64,000 bases of DNA from NCBI GenBank assembly GCA_016743235.1, contig VRZD01000016.1:62001-126000 (forward strand), written 5' to 3'. This document shows positions 26,204 through 35,318 of this stretch, piece after piece. The first letter of the stretch is position 1. Every line of letters starts with the position of its first letter. The notes beneath the pieces are model-generated. The model worked only from the letters and a program-made list of their open reading frames with translations, was not told where the DNA came from and made no database searches. The translations under genes and the position numbers were made by a program. Origin of the DNA: Pantanalinema sp. GBBB05. GTDB lineage: Bacteria; Cyanobacteriota; Cyanobacteriia; Leptolyngbyales; Leptolyngbyaceae.

Positions 26204-27004
26204 ATGCTGACCAGTTTACAAAATCCACTAGTTAAACAGCTTCGCAAGTTACATCGGGCAAAAGAGCGGCGAGAACAACAAGTTTTTTTGTTAGAAGGGA
26301 CTCATTTACTGGAAGCCGCTTGCACCGCGCAACGTCAGTTAATCACGCTCTGCTATACACCCGCTTGGCAAGCTCGCTATCCTGATTTATGGCAGCGGGC
26401 TAGCCAATCAGCCCATCGGAGTGAAGTTGTCAGTCCCGAAGTGCTACGGGCGATCGCTACAACTGTAGAGCCAGATGGGGTAGTCGCCACGATTGACCGG
26501 ACAGCCATGCCAAGCCCAACGTTCCGCAGTCTGGGGTTAGGATTGGAAACGATTCAAGATCCAGGTAATCTAGGAACCATGATTCGGACTGCTGCCGCTG
26601 TAGGTGCAGATGGTCTATTACTCAGTGCAGATAGTGTCGATCCTGACCATCCTAAGGTGCTACGCGCCTCTGCCGGACATTGGTTTGATCTCCCGATCGC
26701 GGTTAGCTCTGATCTCTGTTCCAGCCTCAGTCAGTATCAGCAACAAGGAATGCAGATTGTAGCAACCCTACCAACTGCAAGCCTGACGTATTGGGAGATT
26801 GACTGGCGTCAGCCGACATTGATCCTGTTAGGCAATGAAGGGGCTGGACTATCGCAAGCCGTGACAGAGCTGGCGGACTATCAAGTGACTATTCCGCTGA
26901 GTTCAGGGGTAGAGTCGCTGAATGTAGCGATCGCGGCTGCCCTCCTCCTGTATGAAGCGAAACGCCAACGGATGACCCACTCGTGCAGCCAAGGTTCCGG
27001 TTAG
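26204..27004 (+). CDS. SpoU/TrmH-type RNA 2'-O-methyltransferase
   Basis: A 266-residue protein with an N-terminal RNA-binding part (K-L-H-R-A-K-E-R-R-E-Q-Q-V-F-L-L-E-G) and a SPOUT knot domain: N-L-G-T-M-I-R-T-A-A-A (motif 1), L-I-L-L-G-N-E-G-A-G-L (motif 2) and I-P-L-S-S-G-V-E-S-L-N-V-A-I-A-A (motif 3). It methylates ribose in tRNA or rRNA; which nucleotide cannot be told. ATG at 26204. It converges with a small gene, six bases between stops. Confidence 0.9.
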   Translation: MLTSLQNPLVKQLRKLHRAKERREQQVFLLEGTHLLEAACTAQRQLITLCYTPAWQARYPDLWQRASQSAHRSEVVSPEVLRAIATTVEPDGVVATIDRTAMPSPTFRSLGLGLETIQDPGNLGTMIRTAAAVGADGLLLSADSVDPDHPKVLRASAGHWFDLPIAVSSDLCSSLSQYQQQGMQIVATLPTASLTYWEIDWRQPTLILLGNEGAGLSQAVTELADYQVTIPLSSGVESLNVAIAAALLLYEAKRQRMTHSCSQGSG

Positions 27005-27009
27005 TTCCG

Positions 27010-27270
27010 CTAAAGCTGCTGATTCTTGGGTGTTTTAGCCGCTTGACTTGCCTGAATAAATTGTTCAATATCAGCTACAGCTTGTTCAAAACTCCCTAGA
27101 TCAAATTGAGCTGATGAACTACTAGCAGATTCAGTACGTTTTACCGGAGCCGCTCGAGGTGGTACTACTGGCTGACTGTCAGCAGACTGGAGCGTTTGTT
27201 GTAGCTGGTCAAGCGACTCAATAAACGCTTCGGCGGCGGCATGACGCAAGTTTCGCTGCTGCTGATTCAT
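27010..27270 (-). CDS. small conserved hypothetical protein
   Basis: About 86 residues, two helices joined by a low-complexity proline/serine linker: helix 1 R-H-A-A-A-E-A-F-I-E-S-L-D-Q-L, linker around S-Q-P-V-V-P-P-R, helix 2 F-E-Q-A-V-A-D-I-E-Q-F-I. I do not recognise a family. GGAG lies about 11 bases before the ATG at 27270; an upstream TTG (27294) is an alternative. It is convergent with the methyltransferase gene. Confidence 0.55.
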   Translation of the reverse strand: MNQQQRNLRHAAAEAFIESLDQLQQTLQSADSQPVVPPRAAPVKRTESASSSSAQFDLGSFEQAVADIEQFIQASQAAKTPKNQQL

Positions 27271-27671
27271 GGCATCTAACTCCAAATGCTCCAAAATGAA
27301 GGTTCAGAAATCTCACACGGCTGGCTTATTTCAGATCCTGGAGGCTTCACTACAGCTAATGGTTTGCCCTCTGTCCCCCAACATGATTGCAGGTAGTTTT
27401 TAGCTGAAAAGTCCCTCTGGTCAGGAATCTGCTTGAAATCACCCCAAGTTGCTCAAATCGGTTTCTACACTCAAGATGCCCAATCTTATCCAGAATTATT
27501 TCAAAAGTCTTCCGGGTAACTGGTTGGATCCGCTCAGATCTCTATTCCCCATGTCCGTAGTTTCTAGCTTGACCTGGAGTTTCATTGAGAAAATAACTTG
27601 CATAACTGAGAAGATTGTCTGATCAATCACCTACGATCGAAAATAGGTGAGGAACGCGCCAGGAGAATGCT
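27271..27671. other. intergenic region upstream of lpdA
   Basis: A gap of about 400 bases between the divergent small gene and lpdA. I see no gene, repeat or strong hairpin. An AGGAG site at 27661 precedes the lpdA GTG. Confidence 0.35.
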
Positions 27672-29105
27672 GTGAGTCAATCATTTGATTACGATTTGCT
27701 GATTATTGGGGCCGGTGTCGGTGGACATGGAGCGGCACTCCACGCTGTTAGCTGTGGGTTAAAGACAGCCATTGTGGAAGCGGGTGATATGGGTGGCACT
27801 TGTGTCAATCGCGGCTGTATCCCCTCTAAAGCCTTACTAGCGGCTTCAGGACGAGTACGCGAACTACGGGATGCCCACCATCTCAAATCACTGGGCATCC
27901 AACTGAGTGAAGTGACCTTTGACCGTCAAGCGATCGCAGAGCATGCCAATGCGATCGTCACCAAGCAGCGTGATGGTTTGGTCAATAGCCTCAAACGTCT
28001 TGGTGTGGATATTATCCAGGGATGGGGGAAGGTAGCTGGTGAACAGAAAGTTACAGTTGCCACTTCAGCCGGAGAAAAAATCATTACGGCAAAAGACATT
28101 ATTCTGGCTACGGGCTCCATCCCCTTTGTCCCTCCTGGCATTGAAATTGATGGCAAGACGGTCTTCACCAGTGACGATGCCGTACGGCTAGAATCTCTAC
28201 CTCAATGGATTGCCATTATTGGCAGTGGCTATATTGGCTTAGAGTTTGCTGATGTCTACTCGGCTCTCGGGAGTGAAATCACCTTAATTGAAGCCTTGGA
28301 TCAACTCATGCCAGGGTTTGATCCCCGGATTGCCGATCTGGCAAAACGGGTGCTAATTACGCCTCGGGATATTGAAACCAAGGTCGGCATGTTAGCCAAG
28401 CGGGTGGTGCCTGGATCTCCAGTCGTGATTGAACTAGCAGATGCCAGAACGCGAGAAGTCGTCGAGGTATTGGAGGTTGATGCCTGCCTGGTAGCAACTG
28501 GACGAGTCCCATTAACCAAAGACTTAGGACTGGAGTCCGTTGGCATTGAACTCGATCGCCGTGGCTTTATCCCTGTCGATGACTACCTGGGGGTAAGCCA
28601 GAACGGGAAAACAGTCCCTCATCTCTGGGCGATTGGAGATGCTACAGGCAAAATGATGCTGGCTCACGCGGCTTCTGCCCAAGGGATTGCCGTGGTTGAA
28701 ACGATCGCCGGACGCCCCCGTACCGTCGATTACCACAGCATTCCGGCGGCTGCCTTTACCCACCCCGAGATTGGCTTTGTGGGGATGACAGAACCAGCTG
28801 CCAAAGAAAAAGGGCAAGCAGAAGGCTTTGAGGTCGCTGCCGTGCAGACTTACTTCAAAGGCAATGCCAAGGCGATCGCGGAAGGTGAAACTGACGGAAT
28901 TGCCAAAGTGATTTATCGGAAAGACACGGGGGAAGTGCTAGGAGTGCATATATTTGGACTCCACGCCTCTGATTTGATTCATGAAGCGGCAAGCGCGATC
29001 GCCCAACGTCAGTCCATCCAGGATCTAGCCTTCCTGGTACATGCCCATCCTACCCTGGCAGAAATCTTGGATGAAGCCTATAAACGGGCATTATCTCCCC
29101 ATTAA
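27672..29105 (+). CDS. lpdA: dihydrolipoyl dehydrogenase
   Basis: A 477-residue flavoprotein. The FAD-binding G-A-G-V-G-G-H-G is at 13-20, the redox-active disulfide in G-G-T-C-V-N-R-G-C-I-P-S-K near residue 40, the NAD-binding G-S-G-Y-I-G-L-E-F near 180, and the catalytic H-A-H-P-T-L-A-E-I near the end. It reoxidises dihydrolipoamide on the E2 part of pyruvate dehydrogenase and on glycine-cleavage H protein. The GTG at 27672 has an AGGAG site. It heads a same-strand run with trpC, but 169 bases with repeats separate them. Confidence 0.95.
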   Translation: MSQSFDYDLLIIGAGVGGHGAALHAVSCGLKTAIVEAGDMGGTCVNRGCIPSKALLAASGRVRELRDAHHLKSLGIQLSEVTFDRQAIAEHANAIVTKQRDGLVNSLKRLGVDIIQGWGKVAGEQKVTVATSAGEKIITAKDIILATGSIPFVPPGIEIDGKTVFTSDDAVRLESLPQWIAIIGSGYIGLEFADVYSALGSEITLIEALDQLMPGFDPRIADLAKRVLITPRDIETKVGMLAKRVVPGSPVVIELADARTREVVEVLEVDACLVATGRVPLTKDLGLESVGIELDRRGFIPVDDYLGVSQNGKTVPHLWAIGDATGKMMLAHAASAQGIAVVETIAGRPRTVDYHSIPAAAFTHPEIGFVGMTEPAAKEKGQAEGFEVAAVQTYFKGNAKAIAEGETDGIAKVIYRKDTGEVLGVHIFGLHASDLIHEAASAIAQRQSIQDLAFLVHAHPTLAEILDEAYKRALSPH

Positions 29106-29244
29106 TCCCTCAGACTGCGTTACGCTATCAGGTAGTTTGATTTAGCAGTCATACCTAGCTGGGTATGGCTGCTAGCCTGCAAATGGCATTTGATTCAAAA
29201 TTGCTGATTCCGGGATTAGGCTCCTCACTACTGCTCAAGCTTCA

Positions 29245-29265
29245 GTTCACCGTTCACTGTCCACT
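29245..29265 (+). repeat. three tandem heptamers before trpC
   Basis: GTTCACC, GTTCACT and GTCCACT follow one another at 29245-29251, 29252-29258 and 29259-29265, ten bases before the trpC ATG. This is a short STRR-like heptamer array, and it lies where a ribosome binding site would be expected. Confidence 0.6.
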
Positions 29266-29274
29266 GAGTGACTC

Positions 29275-30195
29275 ATGCAAATTCGTCGTCGTCCCCCGAA
29301 TCCTGTCGTGTCTGTGCAGGAACTGCGATATCAAGTGGCTGTCCCTGATGCGGCGCCCCGTCATATCCTAGAGAAAATCGTCTGGCATAAAGAAGGCGAA
29401 GTGGAGCAAATGCGGGAGCGCCAGCCCCTGTTGGAACTGCAAAAACAGATACGAGATCTACCACCACCCCGCAATTTTTTAGCCGCATTACAAGCGGGCA
29501 GAACCCAACCAGCTGTAATTGCCGAAGTGAAGAAGGCATCTCCCAGTAAAGGAGTCATTCGGGAAGATTTTGATCCGGTGGCGATCGCGCAAGCCTATGA
29601 TCGGGGGGGAGCCTCTTGTCTATCAGTACTCACCGATACCGAATTTTTCCAGGGTAGCTTTGAAAATCTGTCGCGGATTCGTACCGTTACCGATCTGCCC
29701 TTACTCTGCAAGGACTTTATCCTCTATCCGTATCAGATGTATCTGGCACGAACCCATGGAGCAGATGCGGTTCTGCTGATTGCGGCAATTTTATCTGATA
29801 AGGACTTGCAGTATTTCATCAAAATTGCCAATGGTCTGGGCATCACCCCCTTAATCGAAGTGCATACTTTGGAGGAGTTTGATCGGGTGTTGGCATTGCA
29901 AGATGTCAAGCTGGTAGGCATTAACAACCGAAATCTAGAAGATTTCTCAGTTGACTTAGAAACCACCTGCCGCTTGTTAACCGAACGCCGAGACCAGATC
30001 CAAGCTCGGGGAATTACGATCGTGAGCGAATCTGGATTATTCACGGCTGCCGATCTAGAGCAGGTCGCTAGTGCAGGTGCCCAAGCTGTCCTGATCGGTG
30101 AATCATTAGTCAAACAACCTGATCCAGGTCTAGCATTAACCCAATTATTCACTGCAACACCAGCGGCGGCTGTAGAAACAGACAATTCTCCATAG
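29275..30195 (+). CDS. trpC: indole-3-glycerol phosphate synthase
   Basis: A 306-residue TIM-barrel enzyme: V-I-A-E-V-K-K-A-S-P-S-K-G (catalytic lysine, near residue 85), L-C-K-D-F-I near 143, G-I-N-N-R-N-L near 215 and V-S-E-S-G-L near 248. It closes the indole ring from CdRP in tryptophan synthesis. The N-terminal extension M-Q-I-R-R-R-P-P-N-P is the standard cyanobacterial start. No other trp gene is nearby. A small DUF5340-like gene follows on the same strand. Confidence 0.94.
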   Translation: MQIRRRPPNPVVSVQELRYQVAVPDAAPRHILEKIVWHKEGEVEQMRERQPLLELQKQIRDLPPPRNFLAALQAGRTQPAVIAEVKKASPSKGVIREDFDPVAIAQAYDRGGASCLSVLTDTEFFQGSFENLSRIRTVTDLPLLCKDFILYPYQMYLARTHGADAVLLIAAILSDKDLQYFIKIANGLGITPLIEVHTLEEFDRVLALQDVKLVGINNRNLEDFSVDLETTCRLLTERRDQIQARGITIVSESGLFTAADLEQVASAGAQAVLIGESLVKQPDPGLALTQLFTATPAAAVETDNSP

Positions 30196-30351
30196 GAACT
30201 ATTTAATGTGGGCTAAGCCCCTAGGCTTTGAAGATAAATGGGATGGTACAGTGCCATTTCTTGGTGAGCAAAGCCAGTCAGCTGATCGCCCCTGCCAACC
30301 CTCTGCAATCTCAATATCATTCTGAGTTCGACTTAAGGTAGGTCAGTTTTT

Positions 30352-30615
30352 ATGGAACCCATTCCTCTACCCTCTCATATTCATTACGAGTTACTGCTGC
30401 AGCTCCTAGAACGCCAAACGATGTCTGGTGTGGTCCGCAAGTCCGCAATTCAGGAACAAGTGCAGCAATTAATCATTACTCTACGGAAAGCTCTTGCTCA
30501 ACAGAAACAACTTGAAGAAGCCTGTGAGCGCCATCATCTGGAGATTGAATACCGCTGGTCGCTGAACAAGGTTGAAGCACCGAATCAGGCGGAACATCAA
30601 AATGCTGCATCTTAA
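30352..30615 (+). CDS. small conserved cyanobacterial protein (DUF5340-like)
   Basis: An 87-residue protein, M-E-P-I-P-L-P-S-H-I-H-Y-E-L-L-L-Q-L-L-E, then a helical middle with V-Q-Q-L-I-I-T-L-R-K-A-L-A-Q-Q-K and the short motif I-E-Y-R-W-S-L-N. I match it from memory to the cyanobacteria-only DUF5340 family; function is unknown. It is 156 bases after trpC on the same strand. Confidence 0.65.
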   Translation: MEPIPLPSHIHYELLLQLLERQTMSGVVRKSAIQEQVQQLIITLRKALAQQKQLEEACERHHLEIEYRWSLNKVEAPNQAEHQNAAS

Positions 30616-30823
30616 AGATTTCTTGAGTTTGCACCAAGAATCCTGCTCTCCGCGTATAGTCGGAACTTGCAATTTCACGCAGTTTCTCGTACTGTGGTTA
30701 TCCAAAATTCCAAGTTTTGCTTGGATTGTTAACTGCCTGAGATAACGTACTTACAGGTGCGATCTCAGATGCGGCGATCGCACCACTTGCAGTAGGTAGC
30801 TGCTCACCCTTGGGAGGTTCCTG

Positions 30824-32236
30824 GTGTCTGAACCGGATATTGTTGCAAATTCCTGTTCTGTCGGGGAAGCGGTCAGTTTTGACCAACTTAGCCTGTTTGA
30901 TAAAGCGACACACTTCAGCGGACTCTCGAAACTAAAACAGCGGTTGAACATTCAATCCCCGAGCAGTGGGCGTGAAGTGAACCAGGCAATGCAGGCGATT
31001 ATCCATCGTTTAGAACAGGAAGCCGCGGCTGAACTACAACACCACGAACAAGAGTGGGAGCAAAAAAATCATCAGTTGGTGACAGAGCTAGCTCAGGCAC
31101 AGTCCTTAGCTCAAGAACAAGTTGAGCGGATTCAGCATTTGGAGCAAGCCCTCGATCAATCCTTGGAGTCGTTGCATGAACTCCGATTGCAAATGGTCGA
31201 TCAACGGTTGCTAGAAAACCAGTTAGCCTCAACTGAGGAAATTGCCAATATTCAACAACAGGCGATCGCTCATTTAAAGCGGCAACTCGCCCAGCAACAA
31301 CAAATCCTAGAGAGTCAGCAAAATCAAACTCAACAACGAGATCAATCCCTTCATGATCTCCTCACTAGCGTTGAAGCACAAGCACAGGCGCAACAGAATA
31401 AGCTAGAAGATTTGCGTACCCGAATTGCTAGCGATCGGGCAGAGGTTCAGGCTCACCAGACCCATCTCGAACACCAACTGGAGGAGTTACAAACCACGTT
31501 CGATGCCCAGCAAGAACGCTTAATGGCGCTAGAGGCAGAGGTGATTGCCGCCCGCACTCAGTCGAGTAGTTTAGAAGTTCAGTTAAACCAATCCCAAGAG
31601 CAGGTTCGCAATCTTACCCAGCAACTCCTCGCCCGCAATGCTGCCGTTCATCAACTGGAAACAGAGCTACACCGTGCCCATGCAGCCCTCCAAGAGCAAC
31701 AAGCATTAATTGATCATCTGCATCAAGCCCAAACGACAAAACGAACGAACCGGGAACCGTCCTCCGATCGAGAATTGGCAGCCACTCAACTCAAAGTAGA
31801 AGAGCTAGAAGTTCAAGTTTCTCGCCAGACCACTGCTCAGGCAATGTTGCAACATGCTTGCCAGGAACTGGAATTAGAGCGCGATCGTAGCCAGGTGCGA
31901 GTAGCAGAACTGGAGCAGCAAACGGCTGACATGCAAGAGCAAATTCTTAAACAAGTGCAGCAGGCTAGTGAATACGAAGCTGCCGTCCAGCATTGGAAAG
32001 ACCGTTATTTCAATAATCAGGCTCAGATCCAAAGACTTAAAGAATTAGTTGAGCAAGCACTGCCGACGGCTTCAGGTGAACTAACCGAACTACTGGCAGC
32101 CCTGCAAGCCATTACTCCAGAACCAACTGAATTAGACCTCCGTCCCCTACCAACCGCGCCTCAGATCAACCGAGGGATCAAAATTGACTTACCTGATTTT
32201 CTGGTTCGCCGCAACCGCCATCGCGTCGGTTCATAG
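30824..32236 (+). CDS. long coiled-coil protein
   Basis: A 470-residue protein from a GTG start with GGGAGG upstream. The first 45 residues are not coiled coil; residues 60-410 are an almost unbroken glutamine/glutamate/leucine heptad pattern (for example L-E-Q-A-L-D-Q-S-L-E-S-L-H and L-E-H-Q-L-E-E-L-Q), and the C-terminus (L-P-D-F-L-V-R-R-N-R-H-R) is basic. No catalytic domain is present. It could be a scaffold or cytoskeletal-type filament protein; function is not known. It stands alone, before a 395-base gap. Confidence 0.7.
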   Translation: MSEPDIVANSCSVGEAVSFDQLSLFDKATHFSGLSKLKQRLNIQSPSSGREVNQAMQAIIHRLEQEAAAELQHHEQEWEQKNHQLVTELAQAQSLAQEQVERIQHLEQALDQSLESLHELRLQMVDQRLLENQLASTEEIANIQQQAIAHLKRQLAQQQQILESQQNQTQQRDQSLHDLLTSVEAQAQAQQNKLEDLRTRIASDRAEVQAHQTHLEHQLEELQTTFDAQQERLMALEAEVIAARTQSSSLEVQLNQSQEQVRNLTQQLLARNAAVHQLETELHRAHAALQEQQALIDHLHQAQTTKRTNREPSSDRELAATQLKVEELEVQVSRQTTAQAMLQHACQELELERDRSQVRVAELEQQTADMQEQILKQVQQASEYEAAVQHWKDRYFNNQAQIQRLKELVEQALPTASGELTELLAALQAITPEPTELDLRPLPTAPQINRGIKIDLPDFLVRRNRHRVGS

Positions 32237-32631
32237 GACAGAAACCGGAAATTTTTATTCATCTATATACATATATTGTGATAGAGCCAGGATCTGAGGG
32301 TATTCTATGGCTAGAACTAATCTGAATCTTTGATCCAAACTAGTTCTTTCTCAGCCAAATTGTAACGGTTTGCGATCTGTCTAGGGGATGTGAAGCCAAG
32401 TCATAGGGCAACTGAATGCGGACCAAGTAAACCACCCTGGTAAAACCCCGGAACGGTTCGCAAAGAGGTGATAGTGGTAACACTGAAATTTTACAAAATC
32501 TCAGAAATTTGTAAAACTTCGACAAAACTGCCGGAATATATTACCTCAGACTCAGTAGAAGCCCATACATTCGGTGGATGCTTGCCTGTTAAAGAAGAAC
32601 ATCAAACCATATTTTTGGGATGACTTAAACC
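32237..32631. promoter_or_regulatory. intergenic region with a 9-base inverted repeat
   Basis: Upstream of the SDR gene. TTTTACAAA at 32489-32497 is the reverse complement of TTTGTAAAA at 32508-32516, with 10 bases between, about 116 bases before the ATG. It could be an operator; nothing else in the region has gene character. Confidence 0.4.
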
Positions 32632-34200
32632 ATGGAAACCTCACCTCTTACTATCAGCGATATTATTGAACGCATGCAGCAGGTTGTTCCACCCGGTTCA
32701 CCTCCTCCCGAAGACCCGAACGTTTTAGCCCAGTTACGGCAATTAACTCAAGATTTGATCCAGGCTTATCAGGCAGCTGGACGCTTGCAGGGTGATCCAT
32801 TTTATGAAGCGTGGACCCGCCCGCTACACCTTTACGAAACTGAGGTTCGTCATGAATTACAGGGTAAGGTGGTGCTGGTAACTGGAGGTGAGGGCTGTGT
32901 TGGCACGTATTTAATTAATAAACTCATAGAACTAGGTCCAAAGCGGATTGTTTCCATTGATAAAGCTCGCGGTTCTGGCAGTGAAGTTCGTCAGCCGATC
33001 GCTGGTCAAGCGGACAATGTTGTGCTTTACGCAGCTGATATTCGGGATTACGACGCTACTCAGCAAATCTTTGAGGCGGAAAAGCCAGAGATTGTGTTTC
33101 ATGTTGCCGCTCAACGCCATCCGGGTCTAGCCGAAAAGCAAATTCGGGAAACGGTAACCAGCAATATTTTTGGCACTATTAACATCATTCGCCTCTGTGA
33201 GGAATTTGGGGTGCAGCACTGCATCTTCTCCTCAACTGGCAAAGCCTCCCGTTACTTTACAGCCGAAGTCTATGCAGCTTCTAAGAAGGTAGCAGAATGG
33301 TTATTTGCTCAGGCAACTCAACGAGGACACGTGCGCTACGGTATGGTGCGCTTCACACATATGCTGGAAAACAGTGCCATGTGCGAGCAAATTAGTGGCA
33401 GGGTCGAGCAAGGATTACCGGTTAATATCCATGCTCCCGATCGCTATGTGGCAGGACAAAATGTGGGTGAAGCCGTCCACCTGTTATTAAACGGCTTGGT
33501 GCTCTCTGAGCGCGATCGGTTGAAATTCTTACTGGTTCGCAACTTGGGTTGGCCCACCGAAAGCCTGGAAGTAGCACTCTACAAAATTATGGAATCTGGG
33601 CAAGATTTGCCGATTTACTTCCAGGGAGTGCAACCTGGTTACGAAGAATCGTTCTTCCTGGGGCAAGTTGATTGGGATGATCAGATCGACATCAATACCT
33701 TAATTAATGCCTTAGAAACGGCATACAACTCATCGATCAGTTCCTCAGGTGACATGATTGTTGCTGATTTAGTCCCATTCTCCGCTGCCACCCTGGACGC
33801 CCAATTACAAACGTTGAAAGCCCTGTGTGATGACCTATCTGTGCCTGAACCAGCAATTAAGCAGGGGTTGGCAGAAGTCATTCGGCAAGTTGCCAAAACT
33901 AATTTTCTGGAAGCCTCTCCTAAGAAAGCCCTGCAAATTTTGCGTTGGGGTGTGAATCCAAAACGCTTCCAGCAAGGGGATCTGAAGCTAGAAGCTTACC
34001 AGGACATTGTCGAGATTTTGGTTCAAAGTCTTTGCGATCGCCTGAGCAATGATGTGTTGAAAGACTGTAATGTCTCTACTCAAGATTGTGAAGAATTGCT
34101 AGATGTTCTAGCAACGCTGCCCTCGATTCAATCAGAGGTCGCTCGAATGCGTTCTGGCTTATCCGAGGATGCTAGCGGTCGCGTTGCAGCTACGTTGTAG
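32632..34200 (+). CDS. extended SDR, NAD-dependent epimerase/dehydratase-like
   Basis: A 522-residue protein. After an 80-residue helical lead, V-V-L-V-T-G-G-E-G-C-V-G-T-Y is the Rossmann dinucleotide loop and Y-A-A-S-K near residue 210 is the catalytic tyrosine-lysine pair, in the style of CapD/FlaA1 UDP-sugar 4,6-dehydratases or epimerases. Residues from about 345 to the end do not belong to the SDR fold and I do not recognise them. It is followed after 90 bases by a glucose-1-phosphate cytidylyltransferase, so the pair probably makes a nucleotide-activated sugar for surface polysaccharide. Confidence 0.8.
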   Translation: METSPLTISDIIERMQQVVPPGSPPPEDPNVLAQLRQLTQDLIQAYQAAGRLQGDPFYEAWTRPLHLYETEVRHELQGKVVLVTGGEGCVGTYLINKLIELGPKRIVSIDKARGSGSEVRQPIAGQADNVVLYAADIRDYDATQQIFEAEKPEIVFHVAAQRHPGLAEKQIRETVTSNIFGTINIIRLCEEFGVQHCIFSSTGKASRYFTAEVYAASKKVAEWLFAQATQRGHVRYGMVRFTHMLENSAMCEQISGRVEQGLPVNIHAPDRYVAGQNVGEAVHLLLNGLVLSERDRLKFLLVRNLGWPTESLEVALYKIMESGQDLPIYFQGVQPGYEESFFLGQVDWDDQIDINTLINALETAYNSSISSSGDMIVADLVPFSAATLDAQLQTLKALCDDLSVPEPAIKQGLAEVIRQVAKTNFLEASPKKALQILRWGVNPKRFQQGDLKLEAYQDIVEILVQSLCDRLSNDVLKDCNVSTQDCEELLDVLATLPSIQSEVARMRSGLSEDASGRVAATL

Positions 34201-34290
34201 TCCAATAGTCCGATGCTTAAGGGAAGAATGCATCCTGTTATCCGGTCAATCGTTCTTCCCCCTTCATTTAACTCAGTTTGAGGCGCATTC

Positions 34291-35100
34291 ATGAGCAAAT
34301 CTATTCCGGTGCTGATCCTCTGCGGTGGTAAGGGTACCCGCCTACGCGAAGAAACAGAATTTCGTCCGAAACCGATCATTCAAGTCGGCGATCGCCCGAT
34401 TATCTGGCACATCATGAAAACGTACTCGCATTACGGGTACAAAAACTTCATGCTATGCCTAGGCTACAAAGGTGAAGTGATTCGGGAGTATTTCTATAAC
34501 TACGACTGGAATCATAACGACATTGTTCTAGACTTAGGCAGCAAAGAGGTGAGGAAAGTTGGCAACGGCAACGACGAAGCTGATTGGAAAATTTGGATGA
34601 TTGATACCGGGCAGGAAACCATGACCGGGGGACGGTTGAAACGGATGGCTCCCTACTTACGGCAGATGGATAGTGACATATTCATGGCTACTTACGGCGA
34701 TGGCGTCTGCAACGTCAATATTGACGAGTTAGTTAAGTTTCATCACAGCCACGGTAAATTGGCTACAGTCACAGCCGTTCGCCCACCGTCTCGTTTTGGT
34801 GAACTCGTGATTGAAGATGCCGCCGTTAACGTATTCAAAGAGAAGCCTCAAACGAGTGAAGGCTGGATTAATGGTGGCTATTTTGTGATGCACCGCAAGG
34901 TACTGGACTTAATTGAAGGTGATGACACCGTGTTTGAAGCCACCCCTCTCAAAACGTTGGCGGCTTTAGGCGAGCTAGTCGTTTATCAACATAATGGGTT
35001 CTGGCAGTGTATGGATACCTACCGCGAGCTAGAACACCTTAACAAGCTGTGCGCTAACGGTAGGGGAGCCTGGCAGGTTTGGAATCACTTGGATAGGTAA
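34291..35100 (+). CDS. rfbF: glucose-1-phosphate cytidylyltransferase
   Basis: A 269-residue nucleotidyltransferase starting V-L-I-L-C-G-G-K-G-T-R-L-R-E-E-T and with the R-P-K-P-I-I-Q-V-G lysine motif, matching RfbF over full length (about 257 residues in other bacteria). It makes CDP-glucose from CTP and glucose 1-phosphate, entry to CDP-deoxysugar and related pathways. The conserved Y-K-G-E-V-I-R-E-Y-F and G-Y-F-V-M-H/N are visible. It is downstream of the SDR gene on the same strand; no full CDP-sugar pathway is in the window. Confidence 0.88.
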   Translation: MSKSIPVLILCGGKGTRLREETEFRPKPIIQVGDRPIIWHIMKTYSHYGYKNFMLCLGYKGEVIREYFYNYDWNHNDIVLDLGSKEVRKVGNGNDEADWKIWMIDTGQETMTGGRLKRMAPYLRQMDSDIFMATYGDGVCNVNIDELVKFHHSHGKLATVTAVRPPSRFGELVIEDAAVNVFKEKPQTSEGWINGGYFVMHRKVLDLIEGDDTVFEATPLKTLAALGELVVYQHNGFWQCMDTYRELEHLNKLCANGRGAWQVWNHLDR

Positions 35101-35318
35101 CATGAAGCAGATTCCACCTCAGACCAGAATTCCTTTTCCGTAGCCTAACAGTATACGTTAGTACACCCTATTCCCAGGGCATTCTAAACTCGACCCCTTG
35201 TAAGCGAATAAGCTCTAACTAAGAGATATCAATTTCCTTAGAAGTCAGAGTAATTCCAAGCAATGGTCGTAGAGTAATGGCAACATGTCACGTCATGCAA
35301 ATGTCCTGGGAGTAACCA

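Noticed and set aside
27360..27520. Possible pseudogene fragment upstream of lpdA
   Set aside because: A reading frame of about 25 codons without stops looked protein-like, but it is too short and has no start or homologue that I can name.
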